Below are positions 27,403 to 35,998 of a stretch of 56,715 nt of DNA, piece after piece. The stretch comes from Polaromonas sp. UBA4122 (GTDB lineage: Bacteria > Pseudomonadota > Gammaproteobacteria > Burkholderiales > Burkholderiaceae_C). Location of the stretch: contig DFWY01000096.1 in the NCBI GenBank assembly GCA_002381615.1, forward strand, positions 1 to 56,715, given 5' to 3'. A program made the position numbers and the translations under genes. Below the pieces are notes generated by a model that did not search any database, was not told where the DNA came from, and worked only from the letters and a program-made list of their open reading frames with translations. How positions within the stretch are numbered: position 1 is the stretch's first letter; each line of letters begins with the position of its first letter.

Positions 27403-27567
27403 AAGCAGGTCCGTGAAACTGAATTTCTGGAAGGACCCGAGGAGACAACTGGTTTGAAGCCTGTTCAGTCAAACAGGATTTCGGCGGCAGGCTCCGTGAA
27501 CGCTGGCGTTTGCGCTGCCAAGGGTTGTGGCCAAGCCGACAACTCTGCAGCGCAAGGCGCAGATCAA

Positions 27568-28110
27568 TTAACGCTTTTTGGTAGCGGTCTTGGAGGCGTT
27601 CACAGCGGAAGCTGCCACGGTGTTGAAGTTGGTTTCGGCCATGTCGCTAGCTTGTTTGACGGCTTTTTGCACCGACTCATACGCGTTGGTAGCAGCAGCC
27701 ACGGCGCTTTTCATCACGGCCACGGCGGTCTCGGAACCAGCAGGTGCGTTATTTGCGGCGCTATCGACCAAGCCTACAAATTTCTTTTGTGCATCAGCAG
27801 CCTGACCTTCGAAGGTCTTGCTCAGTTCGGCACCGGCAGCCGAAGCGATGTCATAGAGGTGGCGGCTGTAAGCGGCGGTTTTCTCAGCCAGGGGTTGGAC
27901 CATACCGGCTTGCAGAGCCAGCAATTCCTGTGCGTCTTTCACGCCCATGACAGCTTGTGCGTGATTGGCGGTTTCAGCCAGGGCAGCCTTGGTGGCTTGC
28001 ACGTTCAGTTCGACCAGTTTCTCGACGCCTTCAAAGGCTTTTTGGGTCAGACCAAACAGGGTTTCGATGTTGGCTTTGTGGGAGGCCATGATTTGTTCAG
28101 CAGTTAGCAT
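27568..28110 (-). CDS. phaP: phasin family protein (PHA granule-associated)
   Basis: Phasins coat polyhydroxyalkanoate granules and control their number and size. The 180-residue protein is nearly all amphipathic helix and rich in Ala, Lys, Glu and Val. It opens with [20 protein letters not shown], which is typical of the beta-proteobacterial phasin family, and contains [20 protein letters not shown] and a Lys-rich C-terminus (SKTATKKR). A strong sigma-70 promoter lies upstream with two short palindromes resembling PhaR operators around it, and a terminator follows. It is monocistronic. The PHA synthase genes are not in this window. Confidence 0.93.
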   Translation of the reverse strand: MLTAEQIMASHKANIETLFGLTQKAFEGVEKLVELNVQATKAALAETANHAQAVMGVKDAQELLALQAGMVQPLAEKTAAYSRHLYDIASAAGAELSKTFEGQAADAQKKFVGLVDSAANNAPAGSETAVAVMKSAVAAATNAYESVQKAVKQASDMAETNFNTVAASAVNASKTATKKR

Positions 28111-28160
28111 AATTAATCTCCGGATAAGTTGGTAACGGTAAATAGTTGCCCTGCGCTGAA

Positions 28161-28175
28161 TTGCTGCACTGCAAC
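28161..28175. promoter_or_regulatory. PhaR-like operator, promoter-proximal copy
   Basis: TTGCTGCACTGCAAC is a TGC/GCA-rich near-palindrome just downstream of the expected phasin transcription start. PhaR, the PHA-responsive repressor, is known to bind TGC-rich sites of this kind near phaP promoters. A second copy is at 28220-28233. Confidence 0.5.
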
Positions 28176-28184
28176 ATAAAAGTA

Positions 28185-28212
28185 ATTATAGGGATTACCC
28201 GGACGATTGCAA
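28185..28212 (-). promoter_or_regulatory. sigma-70 promoter of the phasin gene
   Basis: On the minus strand TTGCAA (28212-28207) is followed after 16 nt by TATAAT (28190-28185), a perfect -10. It lies about 75 nt upstream of the phasin start. TGC-rich palindromes sit on either side. Confidence 0.7.
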
Positions 28213-28219
28213 GCATGTT

Positions 28220-28233
28220 TTGCTGCAGTGCAC
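28220..28233. promoter_or_regulatory. PhaR-like operator, promoter-distal copy
   Basis: TTGCTGCAGTGCAC lies just upstream of the -35 of the phasin promoter and resembles the site at 28161-28175. The two flank the promoter, which is a suitable arrangement for repression. Confidence 0.45.
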
Positions 28234-28400
28234 CATTTTAGACGTGACGACCTAGTCTGGGCTCCAGATATCCAGTGTGTTTGGGGTGCTTCAGGTCTTG
28301 CCAAGCATGGGTAATCCCCCGGCTTTTCCGGGGAGACAGTAGAAGTTTGATGTATGCGTAGGTACCTGCTGCGTCGTTCTGACTGGCAAAATAGGCTCTC

Positions 28401-28853
28401 ATGACTTCATCCACGCGACCACAAGCCGAACCCCGCAGCGCCTATAAGGTTTTTCGCGATATCGGCACTCGCTGGTCCGACAACGATGTTTACGGTCACA
28501 TCAACAACGTTGTTTATTACAGCTGGTTTGACACCGCCGTCAACGGCCTGCTGATTGAGCGTGGTGCACTGGACCTTCATTCCACCAAGCCTGGAAGCAT
28601 GATTGGCCTGGTGGTCGAGACCCAGTGCAACTACTTTGCGCCGCTGACTTTTCCTGAGCCGGTGGTCGCGGGCATTCGCGTGGCGCACATCGGCTCGTCC
28701 AGCGTGCGCTATGAGGTGGCGCTGTTTCCGGGGGATGAAGACCAGCCATGTGCGGCCAAAGGCCATTTCGTTCATGTCTATGTCGACCGCGCCACGCGCC
28801 GACCGGCACCCTTGCTCCCTCAATTACTTGCCGTACTGGAGACCCTGACGTGA
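28401..28853 (+). CDS. acyl-CoA thioesterase (4-hydroxybenzoyl-CoA thioesterase/YbgC type)
   Basis: This 150-residue hot-dog fold thioesterase hydrolyses acyl- or aroyl-CoA. The catalytic segment RWSDNDVYGHINNVVYYSWF (about 24-43) has the conserved Asp and His-Ile-Asn of the family, and the C-terminal strand KGHFVHVYVDRATRRPAPL is typical. Its stop overlaps the start of the nitroreductase gene in a GTGA arrangement. It is therefore the first gene of an overlapping operon that also encodes a branched-chain-type ABC transporter. The substrate is not predictable from sequence. Confidence 0.88.
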   Translation: MTSSTRPQAEPRSAYKVFRDIGTRWSDNDVYGHINNVVYYSWFDTAVNGLLIERGALDLHSTKPGSMIGLVVETQCNYFAPLTFPEPVVAGIRVAHIGSSSVRYEVALFPGDEDQPCAAKGHFVHVYVDRATRRPAPLLPQLLAVLETLT

Positions 28854-29593
28854 CCCCATCTCTTTCCGCGCCTGCGGCTGGCTGCCTCCCTGGCCCTGAG
28901 GCTCCCAATGTCGTCGACTGGGCGATAGTGAGCCGCCAGTCGATGCGCGAATTTCTGCCCACGCCGGTGCCCCGTGCAACCATCGCCCGTCTGCTGGAAG
29001 TCGCCAGCCGCGCCCCCTCAGGCACCAACACCCAGCCATGGAAAGTCTATGTGCTGCAGGGCGCCAGCAAGGGCAGCCTGGTGGACAAGGTTTGCCAGGC
29101 GCATGACGCCCTGCGCGCCAACCCGGCGCTGGCGGCTGAATACAAAGAGGAATACGACTACTACCCTGAAAAATGGGTGCCACCCTACATTGACCGGCGC
29201 CGTGAAAACGGCTGGGGCCTTTACGGCTTGCTGGGCATTGGCAAAGGCGACAAAGACAAGATGCACGCGCAGCACCAGCGCAACTTCCGGTTTTTCGATG
29301 CACCGGTGGGCCTGATGTTCACGGTGGATCGGGTGATGGGGCGTGGTTCGCTGGTGGACTACGGCATGTTTTTGCAAAACATCATGGTCGCCGCGCGCGG
29401 CCGCGGCCTGCATACCTGCCCGCAGGCGGCCTGGAATGGCTATTCAAAAATCATCCTGCCGCACATCGGCGCCGGTGAAGGCGAGATGCTGGTCTGCGGC
29501 ATGGCCCTGGGGTTTGCCGATGAAACGGCGCTGGTCAATACCTTTCGCACGCCGCGAGTCAGTGTCTCGGAATTCACTAAATGGCTAGATTGA
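28850..29593 (+). CDS. nitroreductase family protein (FMN-dependent)
   Basis: The 247-residue protein has the nitroreductase fold. The N-terminus VSRQSMREFLPTPV and the FMN-contacting RAPSGTNTQPWKVYVL are typical, with MFLQNIMVAARGRGLHTCPQ and the C-terminal GMALGFADE further on. Such enzymes use NAD(P)H to reduce nitro groups, quinones or enones. The GTG start at 28850 overlaps the thioesterase stop. An earlier in-frame start would lie inside that gene. The fused permease gene begins 4 nt after its stop. With the thioesterase and transporter it may act on an imported aromatic or branched acid; this is inference. Confidence 0.88.
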   Translation: MTPSLSAPAAGCLPGPEAPNVVDWAIVSRQSMREFLPTPVPRATIARLLEVASRAPSGTNTQPWKVYVLQGASKGSLVDKVCQAHDALRANPALAAEYKEEYDYYPEKWVPPYIDRRRENGWGLYGLLGIGKGDKDKMHAQHQRNFRFFDAPVGLMFTVDRVMGRGSLVDYGMFLQNIMVAARGRGLHTCPQAAWNGYSKIILPHIGAGEGEMLVCGMALGFADETALVNTFRTPRVSVSEFTKWLD

Positions 29594-29597
29594 GCGC

Positions 29598-31496
29598 ATG
29601 ACGTTTTCCGTGGTCCAGCTGCTCGGCGGCCTGTCTTACGCCACCACGCTGTTCCTGATGGCTGCGGGGCTGACGCTGATATTCGGTGTGACACGCATCG
29701 TCAATTTTGCGCATGGCAGTTTCTTCATGCTGGGCGCGCTGTTCACGGCGCACTGGGTCACCGACTGGTTTCCGGCTTGGGGCGAAAGCGCACCGTTGTA
29801 TCTGCTTGCTATGCTTTTAGGAGCTGCTTGTGCAGGACTGGTAGGCGCTATAGCCGAATTCTTCTTGCTAAGAAGAATGGCCAGGGCGCCTGAGCTGTAC
29901 CAGCTGGTGGCTACCTTCGGCCTCACGCTGGCGCTGCATGACGCGATGCAGTGGGGTTTTGGTCCCGATGAAGTGTTTGCGCCGCGTTTTCCGGGGCTCA
30001 GAGGCTCGGTGCAAATCGGTGATGAGTTGTTTCCTGAATACCAGCTGGTGATGATTGCGCTGGGTCCGCTGGTCTGGCTGGGCCTGCACTTGTTGCTTAG
30101 GCGCTCGCTGTTTGGCCAGCGGCTGCGCGCCGCCACGCAAGACCGTTCCATGCTGGCGGCGCTCGGTATCAATCCCAAGCCGCTGATGCTGGGTGCTGTG
30201 GTGCTGGGCTGCGCACTGGCGGGGTTGGGCGGTGCTTTGGTATTGCCGCGCGAGCCTGCGAATCTGCAGATGGACATGAACGTGATTGTGGAAACCTTTG
30301 TCGTCGTCGTCACGGGCGGCCTGGGCAGTATTGGCGGTGCTTTTGTGGCGGCCTTGCTGATCGGCCTCGTTCATACCTTTGGCATCGTGGCGTTTCCACA
30401 GGCCACGCTGGTGATTGTGTTTTTGACCATGGCGGTGGTGCTGGTGTTTCGCCCCCAAGGGATCAACGGCTTGCCGGCCGCTTCGCATGAGGCCAGTGCA
30501 GGCGCGCGCGAGGCGGCGCAGAAGTTTCGCGGCCTTAAGCTGGGGCGCCTCTGGTCGTCGGCTATTGCCGCAAGTTTTGTGTTGCTGGCATGCCTGGCCT
30601 GGGCCGGCGGGCCATACTGGCAAACACTGGCGGCCGATGCGCTGATTTTGATGATCTTCGGCATCAGCCTGCAGGCCATGATGGCGCTGGGCGGCCTGGT
30701 GAGTTTTGGCCATGCCGCTTTTTTTGCGCTGGGTGGCTATGGTGCCGCCTTGTCGCACAGCCTGTGGGGGGCGTCGCTGCCGGTGGCGCTGGCGACTGGT
30801 TGCGCCGCGGCGCTGGGGGTGGCCGCCGTGTTTGGCGCGGCGGTGGTGCGCAGCGCGGGGGTGTATCTGGCCATGCTGTCGCTGGCGCTGGCGCAGATGA
30901 TTTGGGCCAGTGCGAGCCAGTGGGTCAGCCTCACGGGCGGTGACAATGGCCTCATTGGCCTCACGTTGGTAAATGACGAGGGAAGGCCGCTTTTTTATGC
31001 GCTGCTGGTGGCGCTGGCGCTGATCGCGGTGCTGGCGCTGCGGCATACAGGCCAGTCGGTCTTTGGCGCGGCGTTGCAGGCCGGGCGTGATGCGCCCTTG
31101 CGCGCGGCGGCATCCGGGCTATCGGTGGGCTGGCTTAAATACCGTATCTTTGTCGAGAGTGCGGTGCTCGCGGGCCTGGCCGGAGGCCTTTTTGCCGCGA
31201 ACAAGGGCGCTGTGTTTCCGTCGCTGGCGGGGGTAGCTACCTCGGTGGATGCCTTGCTGGTGGTGTTGCTCGGTGGCGTGCATCAGCTCTGGGGCGCGGT
31301 GGTGGGCAGTGTGGTGCTGAGCTATGCCAGCGCCGAACTGGGCCGCGAAGTCACTTACTGGCGCGGCCTGCTCGGCGTCTTCATCATGCTGATCATGGTC
31401 GCCTCGCCGTCAGGCCTGCTGAGTCTTGGGGGCCTGCTTTCCCGCAGGGGCAGACGCCGTCTGCGGGCTGACCGTGCCATTCAGGGAACCGACTGA
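29598..31496 (+). CDS. fused LivH-LivM branched-chain-type ABC transporter permease
   Basis: This single 632-residue protein combines the two inner membrane permeases of a HAAT-family ABC importer. Residues 1 to about 290 are LivH-like (QLLGGLSYATTLFLMAAGLT, VNFAHGSFFMLGA, and the EAA-type loop with LGINPKPLMLGAVVLGCALA). Residues about 320-620 are LivM-like (LMIFGISLQAMMALGGLVSF, GHAAFFALGGYGA, LTGGDNGLIGLTLV). The linker (about 285-315) is Ala/Arg-rich. Separate genes are the rule in this family. The stop overlaps the livG start. No binding protein gene is nearby. A weak repeat-like stretch is embedded at 29810-29861. Confidence 0.93.
   Translation: MTFSVVQLLGGLSYATTLFLMAAGLTLIFGVTRIVNFAHGSFFMLGALFTAHWVTDWFPAWGESAPLYLLAMLLGAACAGLVGAIAEFFLLRRMARAPELYQLVATFGLTLALHDAMQWGFGPDEVFAPRFPGLRGSVQIGDELFPEYQLVMIALGPLVWLGLHLLLRRSLFGQRLRAATQDRSMLAALGINPKPLMLGAVVLGCALAGLGGALVLPREPANLQMDMNVIVETFVVVVTGGLGSIGGAFVAALLIGLVHTFGIVAFPQATLVIVFLTMAVVLVFRPQGINGLPAASHEASAGAREAAQKFRGLKLGRLWSSAIAASFVLLACLAWAGGPYWQTLAADALILMIFGISLQAMMALGGLVSFGHAAFFALGGYGAALSHSLWGASLPVALATGCAAALGVAAVFGAAVVRSAGVYLAMLSLALAQMIWASASQWVSLTGGDNGLIGLTLVNDEGRPLFYALLVALALIAVLALRHTGQSVFGAALQAGRDAPLRAAASGLSVGWLKYRIFVESAVLAGLAGGLFAANKGAVFPSLAGVATSVDALLVVLLGGVHQLWGAVVGSVVLSYASAELGREVTYWRGLLGVFIMLIMVASPSGLLSLGGLLSRRGRRRLRADRAIQGTD
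29810..29861 (+). repeat. possible degenerate repeat copy inside the fused permease gene
   Basis: AGGAGCTGCTTGTGCAGGAC, then TGGTAGGCGCTATAGCCGAATT, resembles both blocks of the dispersed repeat but with several changes. Being in a membrane-helix coding region it could be chance similarity, so this is the weakest member listed. Confidence 0.3.
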
Positions 31497-32266
31497 TGCT
31501 GCAGGTTCAACAACTGGTCAAGCACTTTGGCGGCATACGCGCGGTCGATGGCGTGAGCTTTGAGGTCTCGGCGGGGGAATGCGTGGCGCTGATCGGGCCC
31601 AACGGCGCGGGCAAGTCCACTTGTTTTGCCTGTATTGCAGGCCAGTATCTGCCTACCAGTGGCCACATTGTGTGGAGCGGTCAGGTGCTGGACAAACTCG
31701 CCCCTGCAGCCCGTTTGCAGCACGGCGTGGCGCGCACATTTCAGGTGGCTCAAGTCTTTGAAGCGCTGACGGTGCTACAAAATGTGCAGCTGGCTGCGCA
31801 GGCCCGTATTGGGCTTCGGGCCATTTCTGCCTTCAAAAACCTGGACAGGCAGTCACGCGAGCCGGCCTATGCGCTGCTCGAACAAACCGGCCTGCGGGCG
31901 CTGGCAGACCAGGACGCGCTGAGCCTGCCCTATGGCGCCAAAAAGCGGCTGGAGCTGGCCGTGGCGCTGGCCGCCAGCCCGCAGCTTTTGTTGCTTGACG
32001 AACCTGCTGCCGGCCTGGCCGAGCAGGAGCGTGCCAACCTGATGCAGCTGGTGAAAGGCCTCGCAGGGAGAGGCATGGCCGTGCTCTACACCGAGCACAA
32101 CATGGACGCCGTGGCGGGCGTGGCCGACCGCGTGCTGGTGCTTATGGAGGGCCGACTGGCTGCGCAGGGTTCGTTCGAGGACATTTCACGCGACAGTACG
32201 GTACGCAGGCTTTACCTGGGTGACGGGCTGGTTGATGTTCAGGTTGATGGGGCTGCTCATGCTTGA
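31496..32266 (+). CDS. livG: branched-chain-type ABC transporter ATP-binding protein LivG
   Basis: The 256-residue ATPase has Walker A GPNGAGKSTC near 33-42, a signature-like LPYGAKKRLELAVALA in place of LSGGQ, Walker B LLLLDEPAAGLAEQE and the switch His in YTEHNMD. The LivG-specific early segment LVKHFGGIRAVDGVSFEVSA and the long loop before the signature are present. Its ATG shares one nucleotide with the stop of the fused permease, and its end overlaps livF. Together they would drive ATP-dependent uptake of a branched-chain or aromatic acid type substrate. Confidence 0.94.
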   Translation: MLQVQQLVKHFGGIRAVDGVSFEVSAGECVALIGPNGAGKSTCFACIAGQYLPTSGHIVWSGQVLDKLAPAARLQHGVARTFQVAQVFEALTVLQNVQLAAQARIGLRAISAFKNLDRQSREPAYALLEQTGLRALADQDALSLPYGAKKRLELAVALAASPQLLLLDEPAAGLAEQERANLMQLVKGLAGRGMAVLYTEHNMDAVAGVADRVLVLMEGRLAAQGSFEDISRDSTVRRLYLGDGLVDVQVDGAAHA

Positions 32267-32909
32267 GGTGGAAAGGCTCAACGCCTTTTATGGCCCGGCG
32301 CAGGCCTTGTTCGACATATCGCTGCAGGTCAGGCCCGGTGAACTTGTCGTGCTGCAGGGGCTCAACGGCGCAGGCAAGTCCACGCTGCTCAAGGCCTTGA
32401 TAGGTCTGGAGGTGCGAACCGAAGGCCGCATCCTCTATCAAGTGAACCCAACGGAAGCAGGCTCGGTGGACATTCGGCGCTGGGAAACCCACCGGCGCGC
32501 ACGCGCGGGCCTGGGCTACGTAGCCGAAGACCGCCGGCTGTTTACCGGACTGACGGTGCGCGAGAACCTGCACGTTGCAGCCGGCCGTGATGCGCCGGCC
32601 CATGAAGCCCGGGTGCTCGACTTGTTTCCGGTGCTCAAGACCAAGCTCAAGCGGCCTGCCGCGCAGATGAGCGGCGGCGAGCAGCAAATGCTGGCCATCG
32701 CCCGCACACTGATGACAGGACCGCGCATTTTGCTGCTTGATGAACCTTGCGAAGGCATTGCGCCGGTGCTGGTCGGATCCATTCGCGATGCCTTGCTGGC
32801 GCTCAAGCGCGAAGGCATAAGCCTGCTGGTGGCGGAGCAAAACCGCTTGTTCGCAGCCCGTGCGGACCGCTTGCTGCTGCTGGTTGCGGGTAAAGTCAGG
32901 GGTTCGTGA
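32259..32909 (+). CDS. livF: branched-chain-type ABC transporter ATP-binding protein LivF
   Basis: The second ATPase of the importer has about 216 residues from the ATG at 32259 (MLEVERLNAFYGPAQALFDI), which overlaps the livG stop by 8 nt. The in-frame ATG at 32247 is an alternative. Walker A is LNGAGKSTLLKALIG, the signature is QMSGGEQQMLAIARTL, Walker B is ILLLDEPCEGIAP and the switch region is LLVAEQNRLFA. The segment around residue 55-70 has a small insert relative to the family. It ends the overlapping operon; an FKBP gene follows after 63 nt. Confidence 0.93.
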   Translation: MLEVERLNAFYGPAQALFDISLQVRPGELVVLQGLNGAGKSTLLKALIGLEVRTEGRILYQVNPTEAGSVDIRRWETHRRARAGLGYVAEDRRLFTGLTVRENLHVAAGRDAPAHEARVLDLFPVLKTKLKRPAAQMSGGEQQMLAIARTLMTGPRILLLDEPCEGIAPVLVGSIRDALLALKREGISLLVAEQNRLFAARADRLLLLVAGKVRGS

Positions 32910-32972
32910 AAAAAGGCTGGTTTCTTTTTTCCTGTTTTGTTTTTCAACCCATGTTTCAAAAAGGACATTGCC

Positions 32973-33323
32973 ATGACCACCACCACTCCATCAGGACTGC
33001 AATACGAAGACACCGTTCTGGGCACCGGTGCGATTGCCAAGGCGGGGCAGCGCGTCAAGGTGCACTACACCGGCTGGCTTTATAACAACGACGTGCAGGG
33101 CGCCAAGTTTGACTCCAGCAAAGACCGTGGCCAGCCGTTCCAGTTTTCGCTCGGCGCCGGTGAAGTCATTCGCGGCTGGGACGAAGGCGTGCAGGGCATG
33201 TCGGTGGGCGGCACACGTCGCCTGATCATCCCGGCTGCACTCGGCTACGGTGCACGCGGCGCGGGTGGTGCGATTCCTCCCAACGCCACCTTGCTGTTTG
33301 AAGTGGAATTCCTCGGCACCTGA
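32973..33323 (+). CDS. FKBP-type peptidyl-prolyl cis-trans isomerase
   Basis: This small single-domain FKBP has about 116 residues and catalyses proline isomerisation in the cytoplasm. From the ATG at 32973 (AAAGGA site upstream) it gives MTTTTPSGLQYEDTVLG, then VKVHYTGWLYNN, FDSSKDRGQPFQFSLGAGEV and the active-site loop GWDEGVQGMSVGGTRRL. The C-terminus is PPNATLLFEVEFLGT. There is no signal peptide. An upstream in-frame start at 32937 has no ribosome site. A GC-rich hairpin without T-tract follows the stop. Confidence 0.95.
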   Translation: MTTTTPSGLQYEDTVLGTGAIAKAGQRVKVHYTGWLYNNDVQGAKFDSSKDRGQPFQFSLGAGEVIRGWDEGVQGMSVGGTRRLIIPAALGYGARGAGGAIPPNATLLFEVEFLGT

Positions 33324-33398
33324 GTTGAAGCGGGCCCCATTACGGGGTCCGCGAACCTGACTCACCACCACCGCACCCCAGGGCCTCAAGCGTTCTCC

Positions 33399-34595
33399 AT
33401 GATCATCACCAGCCTGCTCGATACCGACCTGTACAAATTCACCATGATGCAGGTGGTGTTGCACCAGTTTCCCGGTGCCGAGGTGGAATACCGGTTCAAG
33501 TGCCGCAACGCCGGTGCCGCCGGGATCGGGGACCTTGCGCCCTTCGTGAACGAGATTCGCGAAGAAATCCGCGGACTCTGCACTCTGCACTTTCAGGATG
33601 CCGAACTGGCCTACCTGAAGGCCTTGCGCTTCATCAAGAGCGACTTTGTCGATTTTCTGGGCATTTTCAAGCTCAACAAAAAATACGTAAGTGTTACGGC
33701 CCTGCCCTCGGGCGATATTGACGTCTCCATCAAAGGTCCTTGGCTGCACACCATCCTGTTTGAAATTCCGGTGCTTGCCATCATCAATGAGGTCTACTTT
33801 CGCAACACGCAAAAGCAACCCGATGTGACCGAGGGCCGAAAACGTCTGGACACGAAAATCGGGCAGCTGCAGGCCAGTAGCCTCGGGGAACTCAAAATTG
33901 CCGACTACGGCACGCGCCGGCGTTTTGGCAAGGCTTGGCACGAAGAGGTGCTGCGCACGCTGGTGACGCGGCTGGGCTCGGGGTTGTCGGGGCAATTCGC
34001 CGGCACCAGCAATGTGCTGTTCGCCATGAAGCTGGGCGTGACACCCCTGGGCACCATGGCGCACGAGTACATGCAGGCTTGCCAGGCGCTCGGGCCGCGG
34101 CTGCGTGACAGCCAGGTGTTTGGCTTCGAATCGTGGGCCAAAGAGTACCGCGGCGATCTGGGTATTGCGCTGTCGGACGTCTATGGCATGAGCGCCTTCC
34201 TGCGCGATTTCGACCTGTACTTCTGCAAGCTGTTTGACGGGGCCCGCCATGACAGCGGCGACCCGTTTCAGTGGGGCGAGCGCATGATCGCGCACTACGT
34301 GGACAGTCGTGTCGACCCCAGAACCAAGACGCTGATTTTCAGCGACGCGCTCACGATACCCAGAATCATCGAGCTTTACCGGCAATTCAGGGGGCGCTGC
34401 CAGCTGGCTTTTGGCATTGGTACCAACCTGACCAACGACCTGGGTTACGAGCCGCTGCAGATTGTGATCAAGATGGTGCGCTGCAACGGCCAGCCGGTCG
34501 CCAAGCTGTCGGACACGCCCTCGAAAAACATGTGTGATGACGAGAAATACCTGGCCTACCTGCGCCAGGTTTTTGACATTGAGCAGCCCGCATAA
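33399..34595 (+). CDS. pncB: nicotinate phosphoribosyltransferase
   Basis: PncB makes nicotinate mononucleotide from nicotinate and PRPP with ATP hydrolysis, in NAD salvage. The 398-residue protein has the N-terminal [20 protein letters not shown] and the strongly conserved [17 protein letters not shown]. It also has [19 protein letters not shown] and a phosphate-binding region ending in [12 protein letters not shown]. Its length is normal. It starts with ATG 75 nt after the FKBP gene and is followed 51 nt later by nhaD, which has its own ribosome site. Confidence 0.96.
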   Translation: MIITSLLDTDLYKFTMMQVVLHQFPGAEVEYRFKCRNAGAAGIGDLAPFVNEIREEIRGLCTLHFQDAELAYLKALRFIKSDFVDFLGIFKLNKKYVSVTALPSGDIDVSIKGPWLHTILFEIPVLAIINEVYFRNTQKQPDVTEGRKRLDTKIGQLQASSLGELKIADYGTRRRFGKAWHEEVLRTLVTRLGSGLSGQFAGTSNVLFAMKLGVTPLGTMAHEYMQACQALGPRLRDSQVFGFESWAKEYRGDLGIALSDVYGMSAFLRDFDLYFCKLFDGARHDSGDPFQWGERMIAHYVDSRVDPRTKTLIFSDALTIPRIIELYRQFRGRCQLAFGIGTNLTNDLGYEPLQIVIKMVRCNGQPVAKLSDTPSKNMCDDEKYLAYLRQVFDIEQPA

Positions 34596-34646
34596 TTCGT
34601 CGGCATGTTTAACCTTTATCCGCTGAAAGTACCGAGGTAAATTTAA

Positions 34647-35930
34647 ATGCTCACCGCGCTGATAGTCATTTTCGTGCTGGCCTATGCGGCCATCGCCCTG
34701 GAGCATCCGCTCAAGATCAACAAGTCCGCTTCCGCCTTGATCGGCGCCGGGCTGCTGTGGACCATTTACGCGGTGTCCTCCGGCGAGTCCACTATGGTGG
34801 CCGCAGAGCTCGGCGAGTCGCTGATGGGAACGGCGCAGATCGTCTTCTTCCTGATGGGGGCCATGACCATCGTCGAGGTGGTCGATGCGCACAACGGGTT
34901 TGACGTGATCACCTCGCGCGTCAAGACCACCCGCCTGTCCTCACTGATGTGGATGGTCGGTTTCATCACCTTCTTCTTGAGTTCCATCCTGGACAACCTG
35001 ACCACCACCATCGTGATGGTTTCGCTGATGAAGAAGTTGCTCGACAAGCGGGATGACCGGCTGTTCTTTGCTGGCATCATCGTCATTGCCGCCAACGCGG
35101 GCGGCGCCTGGACGCCGATCGGCGACGTCACCACCACCATGCTCTGGATCGGCGGCCAGATCACCACCCTGGCCATCATGAAGGGCGTTTTCCTCCCCTC
35201 GATGCTGAACCTGCTGGTGCCGCTGGCGGTGACCAGCTATCTCCTTGGTGACCGCCCGGTCGTGCCGCCGCAGCGTGCGGCAGACGAGGACGCGCCGCAG
35301 AGGAGCGCGTTCGAGCGCAATCTGATGTTCTTCCTGGGCCTCGGCATCCTGGTGGCGGTGCCGCTCTTTAAGACGGTAACGCAGCTGCCGCCCTTTATGG
35401 GTATTCTGTTTGGCCTGGGCATCCTGTGGGCCGTGGGTGATCTGGTGCACCGCAAAGAAGAAGATATCAGCAAGCAACGCCTGACCCTGGCACGGGCGCT
35501 CACGCGCATCGACATGAGCTCGATCGTTTTCTTTATCGGCATTCTGCTTGCCGTGGCGACCCTGGAGCACTCCCACATTTTGTCCTCGATCGCGGAGTGG
35601 CTTAACAAGACGGTGGGGCGCCAAGACATCATTGTGGTGATCATCGGCCTTATCAGTGCAATCGTCGACAACGTGCCGCTGGTGGCGGCTTCGATGGGCA
35701 TGTATCACCTGGCCCAGTACCCCTCCGATAGTTTTCTGTGGGAATTCATGGCCTATTGTGCTGGCACGGGCGGCTCCATCTTGATCATTGGCTCCGCGGC
35801 TGGCGTCGCTGCCATGGGGCTGGAAAAAATAAACTTCTTCTGGTATGTCAAAAAAATCAGCGGGCTGGCGCTGGTAGGGTATTTGGCGGGCGCGCTTGTG
35901 TACATCGTCCAGTACCGGCTGATACATTGA
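34647..35930 (+). CDS. nhaD: NhaD-type sodium/proton antiporter
   Basis: The 427-residue inner membrane protein of the IT superfamily has about 11-12 membrane segments. The N-terminal AIALEHPLKINKSASALIGA and the central SSILDNLTTTIVMVSLMKKL are characteristic of NhaD. So are NAGGAWTPIGDVTTTMLWIG and the second-half SAIVDNVPLVAASMGMY, which carry the conserved Asp, Asn and Thr residues of the ion path. NhaD exchanges internal sodium or lithium for protons. A GAGGTAAA site lies upstream of the ATG. It reads alone, with a 68-nt gap to the next gene. Confidence 0.93.
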   Translation: MLTALIVIFVLAYAAIALEHPLKINKSASALIGAGLLWTIYAVSSGESTMVAAELGESLMGTAQIVFFLMGAMTIVEVVDAHNGFDVITSRVKTTRLSSLMWMVGFITFFLSSILDNLTTTIVMVSLMKKLLDKRDDRLFFAGIIVIAANAGGAWTPIGDVTTTMLWIGGQITTLAIMKGVFLPSMLNLLVPLAVTSYLLGDRPVVPPQRAADEDAPQRSAFERNLMFFLGLGILVAVPLFKTVTQLPPFMGILFGLGILWAVGDLVHRKEEDISKQRLTLARALTRIDMSSIVFFIGILLAVATLEHSHILSSIAEWLNKTVGRQDIIVVIIGLISAIVDNVPLVAASMGMYHLAQYPSDSFLWEFMAYCAGTGGSILIIGSAAGVAAMGLEKINFFWYVKKISGLALVGYLAGALVYIVQYRLIH

Positions 35931-35998
35931 AAAATTCAGCCCGAAGGAAAAAATCCTGACGGGCTTCATGGAAAACATTTGAATAGGAGACGGTCTGG

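Larger units (their letters stand above)
27296..27567. other. intergenic region between patatin gene and phasin gene
   Basis: The gap between these convergent genes holds a repeat copy (27318-27367) and a strong bidirectional terminator (27371-27402). The remaining 165 nt before the phasin stop show no recognisable gene. Confidence 0.6.
28111..28400. other. divergent intergenic region between phasin and thioesterase genes
   Basis: The left half carries the phasin promoter and operator-like palindromes. The right half has a GC-rich hairpin (CCCCGG 28317-28322 with CCGGGG 28328-28333) and no recognisable promoter for the thioesterase operon. I see no gene in it. Confidence 0.55.

Noticed and set aside
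29810-29861. An eighth copy of the dispersed repeat within the fused permease
   Set aside because: Similarity is partial and lies in a membrane-helix coding stretch where such words arise by chance; listed as low-confidence only and not counted in the family.
32991-34892. A 633-codon open frame on the minus strand across the FKBP, pncB and nhaD genes
   Set aside because: It is antisense to three well-recognised genes, has no family motifs, and its residue use (many His, Gln, Gly, Arg) is typical of a shadow frame in GC-rich DNA.
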